Of a stretch of 64,000 nucleotides of DNA, positions 33,936 through 42,777 are shown in pieces. The position numbers and the translations under genes were made by a program. Source of the stretch: Mycobacterium florentinum (GTDB taxonomy: Bacteria; Actinomycetota; Actinomycetes; Mycobacteriales; Mycobacteriaceae); the NCBI RefSeq assembly GCF_010730355.1, contig NZ_AP022576.1:1922001-1986000 (forward strand), given 5' to 3'. The first letter of the stretch is position 1. The number at the start of each line of letters is the position of its first letter. Below the pieces are notes generated by a model. It was given only the letters and a program-made list of their open reading frames with translations, was not told where the DNA came from and searched no databases.

Positions 33936-35450
33936 ATGAGAGTCGGTATCGACTTCGGCACCACCCACACTGTCGTCGCGCTTGTCGACCGGGGTAACTA
34001 CCCGGTCGTCTCGTTCGACGGCGTCGATGCCTGGCCTTCGCTGATCGCCGCCAATGCGGACGGGGAGCTGCGCTTCGGCGTGGACGCCGCCGCCGTGCGC
34101 CACGATCCACGGTGGTCGGTGCTGCGATCGATCAAACGCCTGCTGGGCGACGCCGGACCACAAACCGAGGTGACGCTGGCCGGCCGCAGCTACCGGTTGA
34201 CCGAACTGCTCACCAGATTTCTGGCTCAGCTGAAAAGTGATCTGCTGCAGCGCTCGAACGGCAGCCTGACGCCGGGTGACACCATCGAGGCGGCCATCAG
34301 CGTGCCCGCCAACGCCTCCAGCGCCCAGCGCCTGTTGACGCTGGATGCGTTCGTGGCGGCGGGTTTTCACGTCGTCGCGCTGCTCAACGAGCCGTCCGCC
34401 GCGAGCCTGGAATACGCCCACCGATACCGCTCCACCATCACCGCCAAACGCGAATACGTCCTGATCTACGACCTCGGCGGCGGCACCTTCGACGCGTCGC
34501 TGCTCAAGATGACCGGATATTCGAACGAGGTGGTGATCAGCGAGGGCATCCAGCAGCTGGGCGGTGACGATTTCGACGAGGCGATTGTGCGGCTCGTCGT
34601 CGACGGCGCGAAACTGCGCGACGTGGGCGCCGGCGCTCTCGCCCTGCTTCGCGAGGAGTGCGCGGTGCGCAAGGAGGCCGTCGGGCCACAGACGCGCCGC
34701 TTCCTGGTGGACATGACGGGGATCGAGGACGCGGTCGATCGGCCGCCGTTTTCGTGCGGCATCGACGACGTCTACTCGGCGTGCGCGCCGCTGGTTACGC
34801 CCACGATCGACCTGCTCAACCGCATCCTGCACGGCGGCAGCACGGACGTGGCGTGGTCGGAGGTCGCCGGCATCTACGTGGTGGGCGGGGCCGGCGGGTT
34901 TCCGCTCATCTCGCGGATGCTGCGCGCCTCCTTCGGTGACAAGCGGGTCAAACGCTCACCGCACCCGTTTGCCGCCACCGCTATCGGCCTGGCCGTGTTC
35001 CTTGACAAAGAGTCCGGTTTCGCGTTGTCCGAACGCTTTTCGCGACACTTCGGCGTTTTCCGCGAGGCCGAGGCCGGCGCCGGCGTCGTCTTCGATCCGA
35101 TCGTGGGCAAGGACGTCTCGCTGCCCGCCGACGGCGATACCCCGCTCGTGGTTCGACGGACATATCGGGCGGCGCACAACATCGGGCACTTCCGCTTCGT
35201 GGAGTGCAGTCGCCTGGTCAACGGCCGCCCCGACGGGGACGTGACCCCCTACGATCCGGTTCTCTTCCCCTTCGACCCCGCGCTCTACGACCGCGACGAC
35301 CTCGGACGCCAGCCGGTTGGCCGGTGGACGGACGGGCCGGACGTCGAGGAGCGCTACGTCGTCGCGCCCAGCGGCGCCGTCGAGGTGACGCTCACGACGC
35401 AACCGGGCGGTTTCATGCGGACCTTCCGCCTGGAGCGCGCCGCCGGGTAG
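33936..35450 (+). CDS. orphan Hsp70-family (DnaK-like) ATPase
   Basis: 504 residues. The actin-like ATPase domain has phosphate 1 GIDFGTTHTVVALV, phosphate 2 IYDLGGGTFDASLLKM, the connect motif LNEPSAASLEYA, and an adenosine motif IYVVGGAGGFPLISRML. The hinge and substrate-binding domain of DnaK are missing. Instead ~130 residues of beta-rich sequence follow (VVFDPIVGKDVSLPADGDTPLVVRR...). No DnaJ or GrpE gene is nearby. Start ATG 33936 begins right at the ATPase motif. Client and role unknown. Confidence 0.9.
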   Translation: MRVGIDFGTTHTVVALVDRGNYPVVSFDGVDAWPSLIAANADGELRFGVDAAAVRHDPRWSVLRSIKRLLGDAGPQTEVTLAGRSYRLTELLTRFLAQLKSDLLQRSNGSLTPGDTIEAAISVPANASSAQRLLTLDAFVAAGFHVVALLNEPSAASLEYAHRYRSTITAKREYVLIYDLGGGTFDASLLKMTGYSNEVVISEGIQQLGGDDFDEAIVRLVVDGAKLRDVGAGALALLREECAVRKEAVGPQTRRFLVDMTGIEDAVDRPPFSCGIDDVYSACAPLVTPTIDLLNRILHGGSTDVAWSEVAGIYVVGGAGGFPLISRMLRASFGDKRVKRSPHPFAATAIGLAVFLDKESGFALSERFSRHFGVFREAEAGAGVVFDPIVGKDVSLPADGDTPLVVRRTYRAAHNIGHFRFVECSRLVNGRPDGDVTPYDPVLFPFDPALYDRDDLGRQPVGRWTDGPDVEERYVVAPSGAVEVTLTTQPGGFMRTFRLERAAG

Positions 35451-35606
35451 TAATCCGGCTTCATGACACGGCGGCGGCCGGCGAGACGCTTTGCTCGAAG
35501 CCGATCGAATTCGCCAGCTCTCCATGGTCTTTCGAATACGTGCGGTAGCCGGCCTCGCTGCGGGCACAATGAGTAGCGAATCGCCCGACACCGAAAAGGA
35601 CCGCCC

Positions 35607-36434
35607 ATGCCCACCTGGCTCATCACCGGCTGCTCGACCGGACTCGGCCGAGCGCTCGCCGAAGCTGTCATCGAGGCCGGACACGATGCCGTCGTCACCG
35701 CACGCGACGCCGCCAAGGTCGCCGATCTCGCGGACATCGCGCCCGATCGGGTGCTGCCCGTCGCGCTCGACGTCACCAAGCCCGACCAGATCGACTCGGC
35801 CGTACAGCAGGCGCAGCAGCGGTTCGGCGGGGTCGACGTGCTGGTCAACAACGCCGGCTACGGATATCGCGCCGCGGTCGAGGAAGGCGACGGCGCCGAA
35901 GTCCGCACCCTGTTCGAGACGCACTTCTTTGGCGCGGTCGCGATGATCAAGGCCGTCCTACCCGGCATGCGGGCCCGCCGCAGCGGCGCGATCGTGAACA
36001 TCTCCTCGATCGGTGCGCAATTGACACCGGTGGGCTCGGGCTACTACGCCGCCGCGAAGGCAGCGCTCGAGGGCATGAGCGGCGCACTGCGCGGCGAGTT
36101 GGCACCGCTCGGCATTTCGGTGACAGTCGTTGAGCCGGGTGCGTTTCGCACCGACTTCGCCGGACGCTCGCTCGTCCAGTCGACCACCGTCATCGACGAC
36201 TACGCCGCAACCGCGGGACAACGTCGCAAGGAAAACGACACCATGGACGGCAACCAGGCCGGCGACCCCGCCAAGGCCGGCGCCGCGATCGTCACCGCCG
36301 TCGAATCGGGCGAGCCGCCGGCATTCCTGCTGCTGGGTCCCGACGCGCTCGCGTTCTATCGCTACACCGCGGACGCCCGTGCGAGCGAGATCGCGAAATG
36401 GGAACAGCTGACCAGCGGCACGAACTTCGACTGA
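35607..36434 (+). CDS. short-chain dehydrogenase/reductase
   Basis: 275 residues with LITGCSTGLGRALAEA (cofactor loop), VNNAGYGYRAAVEE, IVNISSIGAQ and YYAAAKAALEGMS (Tyr-x3-Lys). The arginine in VVTARDAAK suggests NADP(H). AAAAGGA precedes the ATG. The sequence resembles the large 'oxidoreductase, SDR' group with GYGYRAA after NNAG, often annotated as ketoreductase-like. It stands alone between the Hsp70-like gene and the convergent catabolic block. Confidence 0.9.
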   Translation: MPTWLITGCSTGLGRALAEAVIEAGHDAVVTARDAAKVADLADIAPDRVLPVALDVTKPDQIDSAVQQAQQRFGGVDVLVNNAGYGYRAAVEEGDGAEVRTLFETHFFGAVAMIKAVLPGMRARRSGAIVNISSIGAQLTPVGSGYYAAAKAALEGMSGALRGELAPLGISVTVVEPGAFRTDFAGRSLVQSTTVIDDYAATAGQRRKENDTMDGNQAGDPAKAGAAIVTAVESGEPPAFLLLGPDALAFYRYTADARASEIAKWEQLTSGTNFD

Positions 36435-36435
36435 C

Positions 36436-36531
36436 TCAGGACCGTTCGTCCGAAGCGATCCGTTTGGCAAGCGCCCGTGACTGTTTGGCCACGTAGCCGA
36501 TCAGCGCGGGCACGACGCCGCCGTCACGCAT
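36436..36531 (-). CDS. short ORF or remnant downstream of the CoA ligase
   Basis: A 31-codon frame (MRDGGVVPALIGYVAKQS...) with coding-like GC-rich third positions. It is in the same frame as the upstream CoA ligase, and there is no stop between that ligase's TGA (36574-36576) and it. It may be a small amphipathic peptide or the C-terminal relic of another gene. I do not recognise it. Confidence 0.35.
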   Translation of the reverse strand: MRDGGVVPALIGYVAKQSRALAKRIASDERS

Positions 36532-36573
36532 GTGTCGTGCTCGAGGCCCGCCGGATAGCGGCTCGTGCCATCG

Positions 36574-38157
36574 TCATGATTGGCGTGCTCGCAGATCCCT
36601 ACGAAGAATTTTGCCCGTCGGCGATTTCGGGATCTTCTCGACGAACTCTACCTGACGAATCTTTTTGTAAGGAGCCACTTTTCCCGCGACGAAGTCAATG
36701 ACCTCACCTTTCGAAAGCGCCACGCCACTTTGCCTTACCACAAAGGCCTTCGGGATCTCTTCACCCGAAACGTTGTGGGTCACACCGACAACCGCGACGT
36801 CAGCGATGCCTGGGTGGGTCAACAGGAGCGCCTCGAGTTCGGCCGGCGCGACCTGATAACCCTTGTACTTGATGAGCTCCTTGAGCCGGTCAACGATGTA
36901 CACGCAGCCGGCGGCGTCCACCCGCGCCAGATCACCGGTATGCAGAAATCCGTCCGCGTCGATGATCTCCGCGGTCGCGGCAGCGTTTCCCAGATAGCCC
37001 GCCATCACATTGGGGCCGCGGAAGCACAGTTCACCCGGCTCGCTCAAGCCCGAAGAGGGAACGGGTATTTCGTCCCCGGTCTCGATGTCGACGAGCTTGC
37101 TCTCCGAGTTCGGAACGGTCCACCCGCACGAGCTGATCGGAGCTTCCACGCCCTCGGGGTGCCGGCCTTCCAGCGGAATCACGTGGCTGGCCGGGCTTAG
37201 TTCGGTCATCCCGTATGCCTGCACGACGCGGCATCCGAGCCGTTCCGTGACCGCCTTGGCCAGTTCCTCGTCCAGGGGCGCGGCCGCCGACGTGAGGGTA
37301 TGCAGGGAAGACAGGTCAAACGAATCGACCATCGGGTCCTTGGCCAACGCGACGGCCACCGGCGGTGCGATGTAAGCCTGTGTGACACGGTAGTTCTGGA
37401 TGTGGGCCAAAAACGCGGCCAGGTCGAAGGCGGGCATGACGACGAGCCGCGCCCGGTTTCGCATCGCGGCACACAAAAGCCCGGTCAACCCGTAGCTGTG
37501 AAAGAAAGGAACCACCGCGATCAGTGTCTCATCGGGAACCACGCCTGACACTGGGTGCAATTGGGCTACGTTGGCGACGAGGTTGCGATGGGTCAGCATC
37601 ACGCCCTTGGGTTTCCCGGTGGTCCCCGAGCTGAAGGGAAGCACGGCCACATGCGTCGCAGGATCGAAGGCGATCTCCGGACCTGCACTGCCACTTGGAT
37701 TTACAAGGGCGTCAATATCGAGCAGCAGCACGTTGTCACTCGATAGGCCCGCCGCGTTAGCCGCCTCCTCGGCCTGCTCACGGAATCGTGGTGCTGCGAT
37801 CAGCAGTCGTGCACCGGAATCTCGCAATTGACATGCGATCTCGTCCACGGTGGACAAGACGTTGATCGGCGTGGCCGTCGCGCCCGCCCGCAGGATTCCG
37901 TGCAACGCGGCCGCGAACGCCGCGCTGTTCGGCGACAGCAGCGCCACCACATCGCCGACACCGATGCCACGTTGAGCCAACTCGCAAGCGAAGGACTGGA
38001 TCTGGGCGACCAGCGCGCGGTAGCTCAGCTCGGTCCCGGTCGCGGCCTCGACAAGGGCAACGCGATCGATGTCGGCCTCGCCGAGGTCGCCGAAGACGTA
38101 CTCGTACACACCTGTGTCCGGAATGACAACGTCGGGAAACGGGCTTACGAAATTCAT
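36574..38157 (-). CDS. 4-coumarate-CoA ligase-like acyl-CoA synthetase
   Basis: 527 residues of the ANL superfamily. The P-loop is LPFSSGTTGKPKGVMLTH, followed by VQAYGMTELSPASH, GFLHTGDLARVD, DRLKELIKYKGYQVAP and the catalytic lysine in PKSPTGKILRRDL. It activates a carboxylic acid as acyl-AMP and transfers it to CoA; 4CL-like enzymes take aryl or medium acyl acids. ATG 38157 has AGGAG upstream; the longer open frame covers the next gene's end. Last gene of the left arm of the catabolic block. Confidence 0.93.
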   Translation of the reverse strand: MNFVSPFPDVVIPDTGVYEYVFGDLGEADIDRVALVEAATGTELSYRALVAQIQSFACELAQRGIGVGDVVALLSPNSAAFAAALHGILRAGATATPINVLSTVDEIACQLRDSGARLLIAAPRFREQAEEAANAAGLSSDNVLLLDIDALVNPSGSAGPEIAFDPATHVAVLPFSSGTTGKPKGVMLTHRNLVANVAQLHPVSGVVPDETLIAVVPFFHSYGLTGLLCAAMRNRARLVVMPAFDLAAFLAHIQNYRVTQAYIAPPVAVALAKDPMVDSFDLSSLHTLTSAAAPLDEELAKAVTERLGCRVVQAYGMTELSPASHVIPLEGRHPEGVEAPISSCGWTVPNSESKLVDIETGDEIPVPSSGLSEPGELCFRGPNVMAGYLGNAAATAEIIDADGFLHTGDLARVDAAGCVYIVDRLKELIKYKGYQVAPAELEALLLTHPGIADVAVVGVTHNVSGEEIPKAFVVRQSGVALSKGEVIDFVAGKVAPYKKIRQVEFVEKIPKSPTGKILRRDLRARQS

Positions 38158-38183
38158 GATGACTCCTGTGCATCTGGGATGGT

Positions 38184-38909
38184 TCAGTCGCGACCGGCTT
38201 CGATGATCTTGTCGGCCAAACCAATTGGATCGGTGAAGATGACTTCGTGATTTCCCGGCATCTGGACGAGCCGGTACATCCCGAGCCGGCCGGACATGCG
38301 GGGATGCCAGCCCCACTCACCGGGCGGCAGCGTTATGTCCTCGGTACACACGACGTAGCTTTTCGGCGTGTCGAGCGCGTAGAACTTCTCCAAGTCCAGG
38401 GGTTCGCAGAACGGCCGGAAGGGCTGGGGCGATAGCCGATCGTAGGTCCAGCATGCCGTCGCCAACTCCGTACCGTTTACGAATCTCTGCCGCCAATACT
38501 CAAACGGCATCGTCACCGTGTCGTCTGCCGACTCCGAGGCCAACTGAGTCAGCATCGCTCGGTCTTCGGGCGGAATATTGTCGAGCAGACATTCGCCGTC
38601 ATTGAGCACAAACCCGCTCACGAACACCAGGCGACTGACGTGCTCCGGAATGGCCTCGACCGCCTTGCAGATGATGGTGCCACCGAAACTGTGGCCGACC
38701 AGTACGATATCGCTCAGCCCGTTGTCGAGAACGAAATCCACGATCGATCGGGTCGCCTCCGCGTGGGTCACCGATCTGTCCGCATTCGGCCCATGACCGG
38801 CGATCGCCGGAGCAAACGCTTTGTGCCCTTTGGCATTCAAACGCTCGATGACACGATCCCACGACGAACCGTCATGCCACGCCCCGTGCACTAAGACAAA
38901 CGTCGACAT
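38184..38909 (-). CDS. alpha/beta hydrolase, esterase/lyase-like
   Basis: 241 residues of the small alpha/beta hydrolase group that includes methyl esterases and hydroxynitrile lyases. FVLVHGAWHDGSSWDRV gives the oxyanion loop, GHSFGG holds the nucleophile Ser, and MPGNHEVIFTDP carries the catalytic His. The acid may be in VVCTEDITLPP. It lies 26 bp upstream of the ligase gene and 12 bp downstream of the monooxygenase gene, so the three form an operon. It could release the acid that the ligase activates. Confidence 0.9.
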   Translation of the reverse strand: MSTFVLVHGAWHDGSSWDRVIERLNAKGHKAFAPAIAGHGPNADRSVTHAEATRSIVDFVLDNGLSDIVLVGHSFGGTIICKAVEAIPEHVSRLVFVSGFVLNDGECLLDNIPPEDRAMLTQLASESADDTVTMPFEYWRQRFVNGTELATACWTYDRLSPQPFRPFCEPLDLEKFYALDTPKSYVVCTEDITLPPGEWGWHPRMSGRLGMYRLVQMPGNHEVIFTDPIGLADKIIEAGRD

Positions 38910-38921
38910 CCCCTGCCCCTT

Positions 38922-40103
38922 TCACACCAGCGGGGCAATGCGTTCGGACACGCCCAGCAGCGACTTTCCGTAGATCTCGTAACCGACAAAGGAATTCAAT
39001 GCGGCGTGGCGCGCGGCGACGTTGGCGTCGCGCCAATACTGCTGCATCGCACTGGAATCGGCGAAGCTACCCGCGCCGTGAACATTGATCAGCGTCTGTA
39101 TCGCTTCGAGCACTTGCCGGGCGGCATAGCCACACTGCGCGCGCACCAGAGCACGAAGTGGGTACCCAGCCTCGCCGTTGACGATCTCACCCGCGTCCAA
39201 TGCGTCGGCGACCTCGTAGGCGTGCAGCCTGGCGGTCCGCAGCTTGAGCTTCGCCTCGGCGACCTGTATCTGCACTCCCGCCGAATCACTCTGGTGGGCA
39301 AAAGATGTGTTGGACAGCGACTTCGACGGAGCCGTTTGAAGCACCAGGTCCGCGGCCGCCTGACCGAGACCGAGCAACGGCCCCAAGAGAAGCAGGGCGG
39401 CCATCGGAGCCAACGGCAGGTGATACCCGGAGTCACTGTCCGATATCCGTCCGGTCGCCAGCGTGCCGAATGCGATCGCGCGGTGTTGCGGCACGAACAC
39501 CTCTTCGGCCAACAATGTTTGACTTGCGGTACCGCGCATGCCGGCCGTGTGCCAGGTGTCGCGCAGCCGCACTTCGGACGCGGGCACGAAACACAGGAAC
39601 GTCTCCATGTCGGCGCCGTCCTGACCGGGCACCACGACGCCAATCGATGCCCAGTCGGCATGCGGGGCGCCCGATGCGTATGACCAGCTTCCGCTGATCG
39701 AGAATCCGCCATCCACGCGTCGCGCGCTGCCCGGGGCCAGCCCGCCGGCGATCCGGGAGTCGGGCACACCGAAGATCTCGGATTGGGCCTTCTCCGAACC
39801 ATGCCGCGCCACGACCGCGGCCGTGGCTGCGATGCTCACCAGCCACGCCGCCGATGCATTTGCCTGGCCGAGCGTTTCAGCGATCTCGAGCATCGTCCGT
39901 TGCCGGGCGTGCACTCCCCCGAATCGACGCGGCTTGAGCAAGCGAAAGAAGCCGGCGTCGGTCAGCGCATTAATCGCTTCGTCCGGCAGCTTGCGCATGG
40001 CTTCACTTGCCAACGTGCTTTCGCGAAGCAGCGGCTGCAATCGCACCGCATCCGCCAACAGCTCCTCGTGTGCTGCGGGACACTGTGCTGATGATGTAGT
40101 CAT
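38922..40103 (-). CDS. acyl-CoA dehydrogenase-like flavin-dependent monooxygenase
   Basis: 393 residues with an acyl-CoA dehydrogenase fold, but of the two-component hydroxylase branch (HsaA/DszC/IacA-like). It begins with the ADAVRLQPLLRESTLASEAMRKLPDEAINALTDAGFFRLL pattern and has WHTAGMRGTASQTLL in the middle. The dehydrogenase catalytic Glu motif is not evident. Such enzymes hydroxylate aromatic or sulfur compounds using reduced flavin from a partner reductase, not seen nearby. ATG 40103 has CGGAGTGAG upstream. First gene of the left operon, divergent from AraC. Confidence 0.88.
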   Translation of the reverse strand: MTTSSAQCPAAHEELLADAVRLQPLLRESTLASEAMRKLPDEAINALTDAGFFRLLKPRRFGGVHARQRTMLEIAETLGQANASAAWLVSIAATAAVVARHGSEKAQSEIFGVPDSRIAGGLAPGSARRVDGGFSISGSWSYASGAPHADWASIGVVVPGQDGADMETFLCFVPASEVRLRDTWHTAGMRGTASQTLLAEEVFVPQHRAIAFGTLATGRISDSDSGYHLPLAPMAALLLLGPLLGLGQAAADLVLQTAPSKSLSNTSFAHQSDSAGVQIQVAEAKLKLRTARLHAYEVADALDAGEIVNGEAGYPLRALVRAQCGYAARQVLEAIQTLINVHGAGSFADSSAMQQYWRDANVAARHAALNSFVGYEIYGKSLLGVSERIAPLV

Positions 40104-40158
40104 CTCACTCCGATCGCGTCTACGAAATCCGTTGTCGGATAACGCTTTCACAGCGAGG

Positions 40159-40371
40159 CTAGAGTCGCTAGAGCCGCGATACCTCTTATCAGTACAGTTC
40201 GCGCAACGTTTGAGACACTTTGCTACGCGTACTTAGGTTCGTCCTCCTACCGGGGCCGGCAACCCGCGAACGCCCAAAAGTGCTAATCCGCAATAAATGT
40301 GACGTCCGACACATTAAGCGATCCGTACCGGCATGCGCCGCGAATGCCCGAGTAGTCCGCTCAAGCGGACT
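40159..40371. promoter_or_regulatory. divergent control region with several symmetric elements
   Basis: The 294 bp between the monooxygenase and araC genes hold three elements. A direct repeat CTAGAG-TCG-CTAGAG is at 40159-40173. A CRP-like TGTGA-N6-ACACA is at 40298-40313, inside the inverted repeat AATGTG-8-CACATT at 40296-40315. A perfect hairpin AGTCCGCT-CA-AGCGGACT is at 40354-40371. AraC proteins often use direct repeats, so the first is the best candidate for its site. Confidence 0.45.
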
Positions 40372-40397
40372 GCGATGCGGGAGAAGCGGAGTTCGAA

Positions 40398-41417
40398 ATG
40401 GGCGAGAAAAGCCAACCGTCTATGGTTGAGGAACTCAAGACAACCGATGCCTTCAAGCAGGTCGCCAAATTCTTTCCGTGTCTGCAAACACTTGGCCCCT
40501 TGGACCGGCGCAAGCCGTTTTCGCTGACCCAACGTGCCGCCACCGTCGGGCCGATCAGCGTCCTTGACCTCGCCTTCAATGTGGATGCCTGCATCCGCTG
40601 CCCCTACGACCGGCCGTTTTACCAAGTCAATATTTTCGCGTCCGGACAATTGCAGCTATTCCAGCGCGGCACCTCGATTACCTATGCGCCCGGGCTTGCC
40701 AATATTTGTCTTCCCGAGGGGGAACTGCACGTTCCCCGCTGGCCAGCGGGCTGCCGAATGGTCGCATTGCGGGTAAGCCGCAATGCGCTCGAGGACACGC
40801 TCGGCGAGGCGCTCGGACGCCCGTTGACCACGCAAATCGAATTCGACCCGTCCATGGTTACTACCAAAGGGCCCGCACGCAGCTGGATGCACATGTTCAC
40901 CGTGTTCGCCCACGAGCTCTTTCGAACTGATAGCGCCCTGACACAACCGTTGGTGGCGACGCCCTTCGTGGACAGCTTGCTTCACGCATTGCTGCTTGCC
41001 GCCGACCACCCATACCGGGGTGTGCTAGCAGAACGTACCAAACTTGTTGCACCCCAAACGATTCGGCCCGCAGTCGACATCATAGAGTCGGAGCCCCATC
41101 TGCCGCTGACGGTCTCTTCCCTGGCCGCCGAATGTCACGTCAGCTCGCGCGCCCTGCAGCAGAGCTTCATTCGCCACATGGGCATGTCGCCGATGACGTA
41201 CCTGCGGCAGGTGCGGTTGAGGCGCGCGCATCAGCAGCTGCTCGAGTCGGATCCCTCAATCGAAACCGTGGCCTCGATCGCCAAGCGCTGGGGGTATTCG
41301 AACGCCGGACGGTTCGCCGCGGCGCACGCCTCCCGGTACGGCGAAACACCGGCGGCGACGCTGCGTCGCTCGGGACACGCGACGTCCCTAACGCAACCCG
41401 ACACGACGACGGCGTAA
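40398..41417 (+). CDS. AraC family transcriptional regulator
   Basis: 339 residues. The N-terminal ~220 form the AraC-binding-domain-like ligand part (FYQVNIFASGQLQLFQRG...LPEGELHVPRW). The C-terminal ~100 carry two helix-turn-helices: LTVSSLAAECHVSSRALQQSFIRHMGMSPMTYLRQVRL and VASIAKRWGYSNAGRFAAAHASRYGETPAATL. It is placed between the two arms of the catabolic block and is its likely activator, with the pathway substrate or an intermediate as ligand. Confidence 0.93.
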   Translation: MGEKSQPSMVEELKTTDAFKQVAKFFPCLQTLGPLDRRKPFSLTQRAATVGPISVLDLAFNVDACIRCPYDRPFYQVNIFASGQLQLFQRGTSITYAPGLANICLPEGELHVPRWPAGCRMVALRVSRNALEDTLGEALGRPLTTQIEFDPSMVTTKGPARSWMHMFTVFAHELFRTDSALTQPLVATPFVDSLLHALLLAADHPYRGVLAERTKLVAPQTIRPAVDIIESEPHLPLTVSSLAAECHVSSRALQQSFIRHMGMSPMTYLRQVRLRRAHQQLLESDPSIETVASIAKRWGYSNAGRFAAAHASRYGETPAATLRRSGHATSLTQPDTTTA

Positions 41418-41461
41418 CCAGGGCGCCGATCGCCGGACAAGACCGAGAATGGCTTCGCTCT

Positions 41462-41484
41462 TTTGGAGAGGGTTATTCTCCAAA
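41462..41484. promoter_or_regulatory. inverted repeat TTTGGAGA-7-TCTCCAAA
   Basis: Perfect 8-bp arms, 71 bp before the presumed thiolase start. TCTCCAAA recurs upstream of the SDR/phosphotransferase operon at 48981-48988. Confidence 0.5.
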
Positions 41485-41554
41485 GTCGAGAGACGAATTA
41501 CGATCAATACGGATCCGCCGTCTCGAACCCCTCGCACAACGATCGGAGCCCAAC

Positions 41555-42775
41555 ATCGACGCCTGGATTCTCGATGCGGTACGCACGCCCCGTGGGCGGG
41601 GCCGCCCAGACGGCGGGCTGCACAACGTACATCCGCAGACGCTCTTCGCGACCTGCCTCACGGCGCTGGCCAAACGCACCGGTTTCGACCCCGCTGACGT
41701 TGATGACGTGATCGCCGGCAACGGCATCCTGTCCGGTGACCACGGCGACGACATCGCGCGCCTGTCCGTTCTGTTGGCAGGCTGGCCCGAGACCGTGCCC
41801 GGGATGACGCTCAACCGCTTCTGCGGTTCGGGTCAGCAAGCGGTCACCGTCGCGGCGTCCTCGATCGCCGCGGGCGCCGACGATCTGGTGATCGCCGGCG
41901 GCGTCGAATCTATGTCGCGGTGGGGCGTCACAGCCGGTGTGCCGACGATCGACGGCAACAACGCGGACTTGCGTGCGCTTTATCCGACTGTTCCGCAGGG
42001 CATTTCGGCTGATCTCATCGCGACTCTCGAGGGCTTCACCCGCGAGGTCGTCGACACCTACGCCGCACTGAGCCAGAACCGGGCCGCCGCCGCGATCGAC
42101 GAGCGAAGATTCGATCGCTCCCTGGTCGAAGTGGCCACACCCGACGGCACACTCGGCCGCGACGAGCACCCCCGCCCCGGGACCTCCCCCGAGACGCTGG
42201 CGCGGCTGCGGCCGGCGTTCGCGGCGATGGGCGCGACGGGTGTCGACGGCGAGCACCGCACGTTCGACGAGATCTGCCTGCAGCGCTACCCCGGCATCGA
42301 CCACGTCGAGCACGTTCACCACGCGGGAAACTCCTCCGGGGTGGTCGACGGCGCGGCAGCCGTGTTGCTCGCGTCGCCGAACTGGGCACGCACCAACGGG
42401 GTAAAGCCGCGTGGTCAGATCCGGACGGCCGCGGCGATCGGCAGCGAACCGATCATCATGCTCACCGCACCCGGACCGGCCGCGCAGCGCTGCCTGCAGC
42501 GCGCCGGCATGACCGTGGCGGACATCGACCTGTGGGAGATCAACGAAGCATTCGCCGCCGTCCCGCTCAAGACGATCCGCGACCTCGACATCGATCCGGA
42601 CCGGGTCAATGTCAATGGGGGCGCGATCGCCCTGGGCCACCCCATCGGCGCGACGGGCGCGATGTTGATCGGGACCGTTCTCGATGAACTCGAACGTCGG
42701 GACCTGACAACAGGACTGGTGACCATGTGTACCGGCGGCGGCATGGGTACGGCGACGATCATCGAGCGGGTGTGA
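41555..42775 (+). CDS. acetyl-CoA acyltransferase (thiolase), apparently ATC start
   Basis: 406 residues if begun at ATC 41555. The N-terminus is complete ([16 protein letters not shown]). Catalytic residues are Cys in [12 protein letters not shown], the His of [15 protein letters not shown], and the second Cys in [16 protein letters not shown] is also present. It performs the final thiolytic cleavage of beta-oxidation. No ATG, GTG or TTG occurs in frame for more than 140 codons upstream, and the first one downstream (GTG 41708) would delete the conserved start. GGAG lies at 41545-41548. First gene of the right arm. Confidence 0.9.
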   Translation: MDAWILDAVRTPRGRGRPDGGLHNVHPQTLFATCLTALAKRTGFDPADVDDVIAGNGILSGDHGDDIARLSVLLAGWPETVPGMTLNRFCGSGQQAVTVAASSIAAGADDLVIAGGVESMSRWGVTAGVPTIDGNNADLRALYPTVPQGISADLIATLEGFTREVVDTYAALSQNRAAAAIDERRFDRSLVEVATPDGTLGRDEHPRPGTSPETLARLRPAFAAMGATGVDGEHRTFDEICLQRYPGIDHVEHVHHAGNSSGVVDGAAAVLLASPNWARTNGVKPRGQIRTAAAIGSEPIIMLTAPGPAAQRCLQRAGMTVADIDLWEINEAFAAVPLKTIRDLDIDPDRVNVNGGAIALGHPIGATGAMLIGTVLDELERRDLTTGLVTMCTGGGMGTATIIERV

Positions 42776-42777
42776 CG

